Below are positions 29,873-37,147 of a DNA stretch of 64,000 nt, piece after piece. The position numbers and the translations under genes are program-made. The stretch comes from Thermodesulfomicrobium sp. WS (GTDB lineage: Bacteria; Desulfobacterota; Desulfovibrionia; Desulfovibrionales; Desulfomicrobiaceae). The notes below the pieces were generated by a model. It was not told where the DNA came from, ran no database searches, and saw only the letters and a program-made list of their open reading frames with translations. The stretch lies in assembly GCF_027925145.1 (NCBI RefSeq), contig NZ_AP027130.1, forward strand, positions 1 through 64,000, written 5' to 3'. Within the stretch, counting starts at the first letter, position 1, and every line of letters begins with the position of its first letter.

Positions 29873-31092
29873 TTCTTCCCCGTCATTTCGGCCCCTTTGG
29901 CGGCCGCTACGTGCCGGAGATGCTCATCCCGGCCCTGGACCAACTGGAAGCCGCCTTTGTGCAGGCGCACAGCGACCCGGCATTTCACGCCGAATTCCAG
30001 CGCTTGCTGACCTGCTACTGCGGCCGGCCCACGCCGCTCTACCCGGCGGAAAACCTCACCCGACACCTGGGCGGCTGCCAGGTGTTCCTGAAGCTGGAGA
30101 GCCTCAACCACACCGGCGCGCACAAGATCACCAACGCCCTCGGCCAAGCCCTGCTTGCCCGACGCATGGGCAAGACCCGGCTCATCGCCGAGACCGGGGC
30201 CGGCCAGCACGGCCTGGCCACAGCCACGGTGGCTGCCCGCTGCGGCATGCAGTGCACGGTGTTCATGGGCGAGGTGGACGTGGCCCGCCAATATCCCAAT
30301 GTCTTTGCCATGCGCCTTTTGGGGGCCGACGTCGTCCCCGTGGCCGACGGCACCCGCACCCTCAAGGACGCGGTCAACGCCGCCCTCAAGGATTGGATCC
30401 AGCATCTGGACTCCACCCACTACGTGCTGGGGTCCGCCCTGGGGCCGCATCCGTATCCCACCGTGGTGCGGGAGTTCCAATCGGTCATCGGTCGGGAGGT
30501 GGCGGCGCAACTGGAAACCCAGACCGGCCGGCGGCCAGGTCACCTGGTGGCCTGCGTGGGCGGCGGGTCCAACTCCATGGGGCTCTTCGCCCCCTTCCTT
30601 GGAGATCCCAGCGTGCGCCTCTACGGCGCCGAGGCCGGCGGCCGGGGCCCCAACCCCGGGGACCACGCAGCCCGGCTCCAGGGGCAGCCCAAGGCCGGCA
30701 TCGTCCAAGGGTACAAGAGCTACTTCCTCCAGGACGACCACGGCCAGGTGCAGGGCACCCACTCCATCTCCGCCGGGCTCGACTACGCCGGCATCGGGCC
30801 CGAGCTCGCCTGGCTCTTTGACCAGGGCCGGGTAGCCTTCACCCCCATCCCGGATGCCGAGGCCCTGGCCGCCTACCAGCTGCTGGCACGCCTCGAGGGC
30901 ATCATCCCGGCGCTGGAATCCTCCCACGCCGTGGCTCTGGCCATGCGTCTGGCCCCGAGCCTGCCCCCGGAGGACATCATGGTGGTCAATATCTCCGGCC
31001 GCGGCGACAAAGACCTCTTCATCACCGCCCGCGCCCTGGACGCCGAACGGTGGATTTCCTTTCTGCAAAGCGAGGTGGAACGTGACCAATAA
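29869..31092 (+). CDS. trpB: Tryptophan synthase beta chain
   Basis: 407 aa PLP enzyme that joins indole and serine. [15 protein letters not shown] holds the PLP Lys; [10 protein letters not shown] (about residue 106), the GGGSNSMG phosphate cradle (about residue 229) and [12 protein letters not shown] are all intact, as in the standard TrpB1 type. It starts in the trpF stop (ATGA) and its 3' end contains the trpA start. Confidence 0.97.
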   Translation: MILPRHFGPFGGRYVPEMLIPALDQLEAAFVQAHSDPAFHAEFQRLLTCYCGRPTPLYPAENLTRHLGGCQVFLKLESLNHTGAHKITNALGQALLARRMGKTRLIAETGAGQHGLATATVAARCGMQCTVFMGEVDVARQYPNVFAMRLLGADVVPVADGTRTLKDAVNAALKDWIQHLDSTHYVLGSALGPHPYPTVVREFQSVIGREVAAQLETQTGRRPGHLVACVGGGSNSMGLFAPFLGDPSVRLYGAEAGGRGPNPGDHAARLQGQPKAGIVQGYKSYFLQDDHGQVQGTHSISAGLDYAGIGPELAWLFDQGRVAFTPIPDAEALAAYQLLARLEGIIPALESSHAVALAMRLAPSLPPEDIMVVNISGRGDKDLFITARALDAERWISFLQSEVERDQ

Positions 31093-31855
31093 ACTCGATG
31101 CCGTGCTGGCGGCGGCCCACGGGCATATCCAACTCATGACCCACGTGGTGGCCGGATACCCGGATCTGGACACCGGACTGCGCCTGGTGCGTGCCATGGC
31201 GGCCTGCGGGGTGCGCATCATCGAGATCCAAATCCCCTTCACCGACCCTTTGGCCGACGGCCCCACCATCATGGCCGCCAACCAGGCGGCCCTGGATGCA
31301 GGCATGACCCCGGAGGACGCCCTGGCCTGGGCAGGAGCGGTGGCGGCGGCCCTCCCCGAGGTGGCCGTGCTCGTCATGACGTATGCCAACGTGCCCTATG
31401 CCATGGGCATGGAGGAGTTTCTGCGGCGCTGCGCGGCGAGAAACATCCAGGGAGTCATCATCCCGGATTTACCGGTGGACGAGCCCGAAGGCGACTACGC
31501 CGCCATGGCGCGGCGCCTGGGCCTCCATCCCGTCATGGTGATCTCCCCGGACACCCCGGAAAAACGTCTCGAGCTCCTGCTCCCCCAGGCATCCGGGCTC
31601 CTCTACACCACCCTCAAGGTGGGCATCACCGGCGCAAGTTCCGACCTCTGCCCCGAAGCCCTCGCCTATCTCCAGAGCCTTGGCCGCCGCACGCACCTCC
31701 CCATTGCCGCGGGCTTCGGCATCAGTCAGCCCCGGCATGTGGCAGCCCTGGCGGGACGCGCCCAGGTGGCGGTGGTGGGAAGCCACGTGCTCAGCCTCCT
31801 GAACCACGGCGGCATCCCGGCTGTGGAGGCGTTTTTGCGCGCCTGCATGGCATGA
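31082..31855 (+). CDS. trpA: Tryptophan synthase alpha chain
   Basis: 257 aa TIM barrel. Cleaves indole-3-glycerol phosphate and passes indole to TrpB. The two catalytic acids are placed by [16 protein letters not shown] (Glu near residue 47, Asp near residue 58). GTG at 31082 is chosen: GAGG lies upstream, it overlaps trpB by 11 bp, and no ATG occurs before the first strand. It is the last gene of the aromatic supraoperon. Confidence 0.94.
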   Translation: MTNKLDAVLAAAHGHIQLMTHVVAGYPDLDTGLRLVRAMAACGVRIIEIQIPFTDPLADGPTIMAANQAALDAGMTPEDALAWAGAVAAALPEVAVLVMTYANVPYAMGMEEFLRRCAARNIQGVIIPDLPVDEPEGDYAAMARRLGLHPVMVISPDTPEKRLELLLPQASGLLYTTLKVGITGASSDLCPEALAYLQSLGRRTHLPIAAGFGISQPRHVAALAGRAQVAVVGSHVLSLLNHGGIPAVEAFLRACMA

Positions 31856-31858
31856 TCC

Positions 31859-31878
31859 AAGGCGGGGCCTCCCGCCTT
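31859..31878. terminator. Hairpin between trpA and GNAT gene
   Basis: An 8-bp perfect inverted repeat (aaggcggg / cccgcctt) with a 4-nt loop, between two convergent genes. There is no T-run on either side, so if it terminates transcription it does so weakly or with help. Confidence 0.35.
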
Positions 31879-31881
31879 GAA

Positions 31882-32451
31882 TCACAGATCCAAGGTCCAC
31901 ACTTCCATGGGTTTTTCCGTCTCCTCGGCCTCGCCGATCTCCTTCCAGGGGCATGGGGTCTCGCATCCGGGGACCTTGGCAAAGCCGAAGCGCTCCCACA
32001 ACGCATCCGCAGACCAGTACCCGCTGGGCTTGGCCGGATGCCCAGGGTCCCGGCGTACGGTGTACAGACACGCCTTGGCAAACCCCTGGGCCCGCGCCGC
32101 ATCCAGCATGGCGGCAAGCAAGCGGCTACCCCATCCCTGCCTGCGGCAATCGGCCCGGACCATGACCTCGCCGATGTAGAAGTATTCGGACGGATCCGCA
32201 CAAAAGGGCTGGATGAAGCACGAGGTCTCCTCGGCCAGCGCGATCCCTGTCGCCGCGGCCACCAGCCCGTGGGCATCGCGGGAAAACAGCACCACGCTGG
32301 AGGTGCTTGCAGCATACCGGGAGAGGTACTCCCGCTCGTATTCCATGGAGCCGTCGTACAAATACGGATACTCCCGAAAGATGGTGATCCGAAAACGCCC
32401 CAACGCTTCGATCAACGCGCCAATCTCGGGCCCCTGCAATCGTTCGAGCAT
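31882..32451 (-). CDS. GNAT-family N-acetyltransferase
   Basis: 189 aa. The acetyl-CoA-binding motif A is GEVMVRADCRRQGWGSRLL (R..G.G pattern, about residue 97), followed by a motif B region (YWSADALWERFGF). GAGG lies 7 nt before the ATG. It is a cytoplasmic acetyltransferase; the acceptor is unknown. It is convergent with trpA and divergent from the glutamine synthetase gene. Confidence 0.8.
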   Translation of the reverse strand: MLERLQGPEIGALIEALGRFRITIFREYPYLYDGSMEYEREYLSRYAASTSSVVLFSRDAHGLVAAATGIALAEETSCFIQPFCADPSEYFYIGEVMVRADCRRQGWGSRLLAAMLDAARAQGFAKACLYTVRRDPGHPAKPSGYWSADALWERFGFAKVPGCETPCPWKEIGEAEETEKPMEVWTLDL

Positions 32452-32555
32452 AATTTCCTCCCTCCCCTCCCTGTGCCACCATTGCCCTGGAAGGCGCAAC
32501 TGCCTTGACCACCACGAAGTTTTGCTCCACTCTTCCGCAAAAGCGAGGGAACGAC

Positions 32556-33887
32556 ATGCTCAAATGCAAAAATTCCGACGACGTGATCCGCGCGGTGCGC
32601 GAACACGGCCTCGAGTTGGTGGAGCTCTGGTTCGTGGACGTCCTTGGCGGGCTCAAAAGCTTTCAGGTGCTGCCCGATGAGCTGGAAATCGCCCTGGAAG
32701 ACGGCATGGGATTTGACGGCTCGGCCTTGGAAGGCTTTTGCCGCATCGAGGAAAGCGACATGCTCGCCAAGCCGGACCCCACGACCTTCCAGCTGGTCAC
32801 CTGGCGGACCGGGGAACCTGCCACCGGCCGCATGTTCTGCCAGATCCTCCACCCCGATGGCCGCCCCTTCGACGGTGACAGTCGCGCCTGCCTGCATCGG
32901 GTGCTGCAGCGTGCCGCCCGGCGGGGATACACCCTGTACGTGGGCCCGGAATTGGAATTCTTCCTCTTTCCCAACGCCCAGGCCCCGCTCCCCACAGATC
33001 CCGGCGGATATTTCGACGCCCCGCCCCATGATCTGGGGACGCCGGTGCGCCGGGCCGTCATCGCCGGGCTGCGCGCCATGGGTATCGACGTGGAATACGC
33101 CCACCACGAGGTCGCTCCAGGCCAGCATGAAATCTCCCTGCGCTACGCCGAGGCGCTGCGCATGGCGGACGCTGCCGTCACCTACCGCGCCGTGGTCAAG
33201 GACGTGGCCCGACAGCACGGCCTCTACGCCACCTTCATGCCCAAGCCCATTGCCACCATCAACGGCAGCGGCATGCACGTCCACCAGTCGCTGTTCAAAA
33301 ACGGCCGCAACGTGCTGCATGACCCAAGCGCCCCGTACGGCTTGAGCCGCGAAGGCCGCGCCTACGTGGCCGGACTGTTGCGCTACGCACCGGAATTCAC
33401 CGCCATCACCAACCAATGGGTCAACTCGTACAAACGGCTCATCCCGGGCTTCGAGGCACCGGTATCGGTGGTGTGGGCCTGCCGCAACCGCTCGGCGCTG
33501 GTGCGCATCCCGCAGTACAAACCCAGCCAGGAGAACGCCTTCCGCGTGGAGCTACGCTCCCCAGACCCGGCCTGCAACCCCTACCTCGCCTTTGCCTGTA
33601 TCCTCGCCGCAGGGCTCAAAGGCATGGAGGAAAACCTCCCCCTGCCGGCCCCTGTGGAAGAAGACGTCAGCGCCCTCTCGGAAGCCCAACGCCGGGAGCG
33701 CGGCATCGCCACCCTGCCCGGCAGCCTGGAAAGCGCCCTTGCAGCCATGGAGGCGAGCACGCTCGTCCGGGAGACGTTGGGAGAACACATCTTCGCCAAA
33801 TTCCTCCAAAACAAGAAAGCAGAATGGGAACTGTTCCGCGCTCATGTCACCGACTTCGAGCGCGAGCGCTACCTTTCCCGGCTGTAG
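32556..33887 (+). CDS. glnA: Glutamine synthetase, type I-alpha
   Basis: 443 aa. Makes glutamine from glutamate, ammonia and ATP. GFDGSALEGFCRIEESDM (about residue 49) contains the Arg of the I-alpha feedback site; GPELEFFLF holds metal-binding Glu residues; NGSGMHVHQSL and ELRSPDPACNPYLAF complete the active site. The length and absence of the adenylylation Tyr segment fit the I-alpha form, which is controlled by feedback and regulators, not by GlnE. GAGGGA precedes the ATG. Confidence 0.94.
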   Translation: MLKCKNSDDVIRAVREHGLELVELWFVDVLGGLKSFQVLPDELEIALEDGMGFDGSALEGFCRIEESDMLAKPDPTTFQLVTWRTGEPATGRMFCQILHPDGRPFDGDSRACLHRVLQRAARRGYTLYVGPELEFFLFPNAQAPLPTDPGGYFDAPPHDLGTPVRRAVIAGLRAMGIDVEYAHHEVAPGQHEISLRYAEALRMADAAVTYRAVVKDVARQHGLYATFMPKPIATINGSGMHVHQSLFKNGRNVLHDPSAPYGLSREGRAYVAGLLRYAPEFTAITNQWVNSYKRLIPGFEAPVSVVWACRNRSALVRIPQYKPSQENAFRVELRSPDPACNPYLAFACILAAGLKGMEENLPLPAPVEEDVSALSEAQRRERGIATLPGSLESALAAMEASTLVRETLGEHIFAKFLQNKKAEWELFRAHVTDFERERYLSRL

Positions 33888-33894
33888 CGTAACG

Positions 33895-33982
33895 CAGTGC
33901 CGCGCGGCTTTTTATTGTCCCATCCAAAGTGACAATATCATTGTCCGGTAACATCATTGTCCGGCAACAAGTGCCGCGCGGC
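33895..33982. repeat. Operator-like repeat cluster upstream of rod-like gene
   Basis: Two adjacent 16-bp direct repeats (atcattgtccgg-y-aac at 33937-33952 and 33953-33968). Half-sites ATTGTC/GACAAT occur at 33914, 33931, 33940 and 33956, giving inverted pairs ATTGTC-N11-GACAAT and GACAAT-N3-ATTGTC. The cluster is bracketed by two copies of agtgccgcgcggc (33896-33908 and 33970-33982); the first is followed by ttttt and may act as a weak glnA terminator. The rest of the gap 33888-34033 holds nothing else. Confidence 0.6.
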
Positions 33983-34033
33983 CTCCTTGACGAAACGGCT
34001 GCGGCGTCGCATCTCCTGCACAAGGAGGATACC

Positions 34034-34372
34034 ATGGAGACGAATCTCAGCGCCCTTTCCGCCTTCGGCATCTCGCAGGCAGTCACGGCCAATGATGTGG
34101 CCAACATGAATACCCCTGGCTACCGGGCCAAAGAGGCCCGACTGGAAAGCGGGCCAGACGATCAGGGCGTGCGCGTGGCGGAAATCCGCGAGGATACCTC
34201 CTCCGGGCCGCTCGTCCCTGGGCCGGAAAACAGCCTTGTGGAGGGGTCCACCGTGGATTTGGCCACGGAGATGGTGCAGATGGTGCGCGACGAGGTGGCG
34301 TACGCCGCCAACGCCGCGGCCATCCGCACCCAGGCGGACATGACTGGGGTGCTCCTCGACACCCGCATCTAA
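34034..34372 (+). CDS. Orphan flagellar basal-body-rod-like protein
   Basis: 112 aa. The N-terminal ANDVANMNTPGYRAKEA (about residue 18) is the flagellar rod/hook family motif, and the C-terminal STVDLATEMVQMVRDEVAY block matches the rod C-terminal helix that ends with a heptad pattern. It lacks the middle domain of FlgG and is close in size to a reduced FlgB/FlgC. No other flagellar gene is nearby. AAGGAGG 7 nt upstream supports a real gene. A role in rod or another export structure is inference. Confidence 0.72.
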   Translation: METNLSALSAFGISQAVTANDVANMNTPGYRAKEARLESGPDDQGVRVAEIREDTSSGPLVPGPENSLVEGSTVDLATEMVQMVRDEVAYAANAAAIRTQADMTGVLLDTRI

Positions 34373-34388
34373 CGGTGCCGATGCCTCC

Positions 34389-35297
34389 TCATGCGGCAGG
34401 GGGCTCGCTTTCCGGATGCGGGTGTTGGGGGAGTTGGTGCACGAGCTCGCGGAGTTGGTGCGCGGAAAAGCGATGTTCTTCGCCGCAGAACTCGCAGCGG
34501 ATGGCGATGGTCTCTTCGTCCGCGGCAAGGCGCAAGAGCGCGTCGCGCCCCAACGTCTTCAGGGCTTGGGCGATGCGTTGCTCGGAGCAGCTGCAGCGGA
34601 AGGCCACCGGGGATGTGTCGAGGATTTCCATGTCCATGCCGTGGAAGATGCGCTCCAAGAGCCCTTGGGCGGACGGCGCGTCCTGCAAGATCCGGCCAAG
34701 GGGCGGTATGGTTTGGATGCGCTGCAGGACTGCGTCGATGGCGTCCATGTTGGCTGGCGGAAGACTTTGGATGAGAAATCCGCCTGCTACCATGACGCCC
34801 CCCTGGGCGTCCGGGATGGTGGTCACGCCCACTGCCGAGGGGATTTGCTCGGATTCGGTAAGGTAGTAGGCCACGTCCTCGCCGATCTCTGCCGAGACCA
34901 AATGCACCACGCCCTGATAGGGGGTCTTGAGGAGGAGATCCTTGGTGACCGTGAGCACCCCGGCCCCCAAGGCCCCGGCGACGTCGAAACGGTCGTGGCG
35001 AAGCGGCAGGTCCACGTCCGGATGGGCCACGTAGCCATGCACCCCGCCGTGGGCGTCGGCCTGCACCACAATCTTTTCCAGCGGGCCGCTGCCTTCGAAT
35101 TTGAGGGCAAGACGCTGCCGGCCTTTGAGCAAGGCCCCGAGCAGCACCCCGGCGGTGAGCGCCCGGCCGAGGGCCACGGCCGCCGTGGGTGCGGGCTGGT
35201 GGCGGCGGCAGGCCTCGGCCACGGTATCGGTGGTGATGCACGCCACGGCGCGGAGATTGGCGGAAGGGACGAGGGCGCGCGTTAGATGGTCGGGCAT
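34389..35297 (-). CDS. hslO: Hsp33 redox-regulated chaperone
   Basis: 302 aa. An N-terminal chaperone domain (GEDVAYYLTESEQIPSAV, about residue 140) is followed by the C-terminal redox switch: FRCSC and IRCEFCGEEH give the CxC...CxxC zinc site that is released under oxidative stress. The ATG at 35297 is chosen because GGAG lies 7 nt upstream; 35303 is also possible. The start overlaps the sfsA stop by 16 bp, so the two form an operon. Confidence 0.92.
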   Translation of the reverse strand: MPDHLTRALVPSANLRAVACITTDTVAEACRRHQPAPTAAVALGRALTAGVLLGALLKGRQRLALKFEGSGPLEKIVVQADAHGGVHGYVAHPDVDLPLRHDRFDVAGALGAGVLTVTKDLLLKTPYQGVVHLVSAEIGEDVAYYLTESEQIPSAVGVTTIPDAQGGVMVAGGFLIQSLPPANMDAIDAVLQRIQTIPPLGRILQDAPSAQGLLERIFHGMDMEILDTSPVAFRCSCSEQRIAQALKTLGRDALLRLAADEETIAIRCEFCGEEHRFSAHQLRELVHQLPQHPHPESEPPAA

Positions 35298-36007
35298 ATC
35301 CATTCTCCAGGAAGGACAAGGGGAAGGCGGTGGTGCAGGCGGATGCCGGTTGGGGATGGCTCCAAAACGTACGGGAGCATGCGCACGCCAGCGCGGAGCG
35401 CCGCCACAAAGGCCCGGGTAAAGGCGGGATCGATATGGGCGGCAGGGCCAAAGGCCGTGCAGTCCGTGCGCTGGATACCAAAGAAAATTGCGGTGTTGGC
35501 CCCTGCCTTGGCCATGGCGGCAAGTTCTTCCACATGCTTGGTGCCGCGGATGGTGACCGCATCGGGAAAGCAGGCCACCCCGCCTTCGGCCAGGGTGACG
35601 TTTTTGGTCTCCACCCAGATGCGACCAGCTGGGCCGTCGAGGACGAAGTCCAACCGGCTTTGGCCGTGGCGCACCTCTGCGTGCAGTTGCGAAAATCCGA
35701 TGAGCTCCGGGATGGCGTTTTCCTGCACTGCTTGGCGCAGCACGCGTCCTGGTGTGGCGGTGTTGACGCCGATCCACACCGTCTCCGGGCAGACCAGCTC
35801 CAGGGTATAGGGGAGCTTGCGGCCGGACGTGGTGGCTTGGGAGAGGAGGATGGGCATCCCGGGACGCAGCAGTCCGCGCATGGAGCCGGAATTGTTGGTG
35901 TGTGCCATGGCAGGTTGCCCATCCACCACGCAATGGATGAGAAAGCGCTTTTCCCGACGGACAAATTGGGCCGGGACCAGGGGATGGGGAGAGGAAAGAA
36001 ACGTCAT
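35282..36007 (-). CDS. sfsA: SfsA family DNA/RNA nuclease-like protein
   Basis: 241 aa, full length. Family blocks include FVRREKRFL, AHTNNSGSMRGLL (about residue 33), ETKNVTLAEGGVACFPDAVT (about residue 131) and IFFGIQRTDCTAF. SfsA was named for sugar-fermentation stimulation in E. coli; the fold suggests nuclease activity, but the role here is unproven. The Shine-Dalgarno is weak. It is divergent from the sigma-54 activator, and translation runs on into hslO. Confidence 0.9.
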   Translation of the reverse strand: MTFLSSPHPLVPAQFVRREKRFLIHCVVDGQPAMAHTNNSGSMRGLLRPGMPILLSQATTSGRKLPYTLELVCPETVWIGVNTATPGRVLRQAVQENAIPELIGFSQLHAEVRHGQSRLDFVLDGPAGRIWVETKNVTLAEGGVACFPDAVTIRGTKHVEELAAMAKAGANTAIFFGIQRTDCTAFGPAAHIDPAFTRAFVAALRAGVRMLPYVLEPSPTGIRLHHRLPLVLPGEWICPTI

Positions 36008-36062
36008 ATTCTTGACAGCGCCTGCAGTGCACATCAGGGAACAGGCAACGAGGCAGGTGACC

Positions 36063-37064
36063 ATGGCATTCGACACATCTGGGATACTGGGCGCGAGCCC
36101 GGCGTTGCAAGGGGTTTTCCGGGTCCTCTCCAAGGTGGCGCCCACGGACTCCACGGTGCTCGTAACCGGCGAGTCCGGCACGGGCAAGGAACTCTTGGTG
36201 CGTGCGCTGCATCGCAATAGCCCCCGCCGGGACAAACCGTTCGTGCCCATCAATTGCGGGGCCATCCCCAAGGACCTTCTGGAAAGCGAGCTCTTCGGCC
36301 ATGAGAAGGGGGCCTTTACCCATGCCATCCGCACCAAGGTGGGACGCTTTGAACTCGCGGAAGGCGGGACAGTGTTTCTCGACGAAATCGGCGAGATGGA
36401 CCTTGCCCTGCAAGTGAAGATCCTGCGCGTCCTGCAGGAAAAAGAATTCGAGCGCGTCGGCGGCACCAAGACCCTGCACGCCGACGTGCGCGTGGTGGCG
36501 GCGACCAACCGCGACCTGGAAGAAGAAGTCCGTCAGGGCCGCTTTCGCGAGGACCTCTACTACCGGCTCAACGTCATCCCCATCCATTTGCCGCCGCTGC
36601 GCGAACGCGGGGACGACATCCTGCTCCTGGCCGAACACTTTCTCCAGCGCTTCTGCCAGCGCCAAAAGCGGCCGCCGCTGCCGCTCTCCCCGGAGGCCCG
36701 CGCCGCCCTGCTGGCCTATTCCTGGCCGGGCAACGTGCGCGAGCTCGAGAACTTCATGGAGCGCCTGACCATCCTCTGCGAGGGGGAGCAAATCTGCCTT
36801 CGGGATTTGCCCGCCAAGATCTTGCAGGAAGTGGGATACGCGCCGCCCCTGCCCGAGCCTGCGCCCGCGCCGGGGGGATTTCGCTGGCCGACCTTGGCGG
36901 ATTTGGAGTCCCTGGGCATGGGGCTCAAGGAATTTCTCGATACTGCCGAGGCCCGGTTGGTGGACGAGGCTTTGGCCCAAAGCGATGGAGTCAAAAATCG
37001 GGCGGCCGAACTTTTGGGCATCAAGCGGACCACGCTGATCGAAAAGCTCAAAAAACGCGAATAG
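36063..37064 (+). CDS. Sigma-54-dependent activator without sensor domain
   Basis: 333 aa. It starts directly with the AAA+ domain (Walker A GESGTGKE, Walker B VFLDEIGEM, R-finger region DLYYRLNV) and ends in a Fis-type helix-turn-helix (AAELLGIKRTTLIEKLKK). No receiver or GAF domain is present, as in PspF or FlrC-like forms. The loop that touches sigma-54 reads GAFTHA (residues 83-88) where GAFTGA is usual. Targets are unknown; the TPR gene downstream is one candidate. Confidence 0.88.
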   Translation: MAFDTSGILGASPALQGVFRVLSKVAPTDSTVLVTGESGTGKELLVRALHRNSPRRDKPFVPINCGAIPKDLLESELFGHEKGAFTHAIRTKVGRFELAEGGTVFLDEIGEMDLALQVKILRVLQEKEFERVGGTKTLHADVRVVAATNRDLEEEVRQGRFREDLYYRLNVIPIHLPPLRERGDDILLLAEHFLQRFCQRQKRPPLPLSPEARAALLAYSWPGNVRELENFMERLTILCEGEQICLRDLPAKILQEVGYAPPLPEPAPAPGGFRWPTLADLESLGMGLKEFLDTAEARLVDEALAQSDGVKNRAAELLGIKRTTLIEKLKKRE

Positions 37065-37147
37065 GAGCGTCCCGGGGCACCACTGCCCGCAAACGGCATT
37101 TTTGCCGGAACTACTTCAAGTTGCCCGATTCTTGCTAGGGGCACGAC

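Noticed and set aside
35304-36980. Long minus-strand extension upstream of hslO through sfsA and the sigma-54 gene
   Set aside because: The in-frame extension has no family features and crosses two recognisable genes in other frames; only the hslO part is coding.
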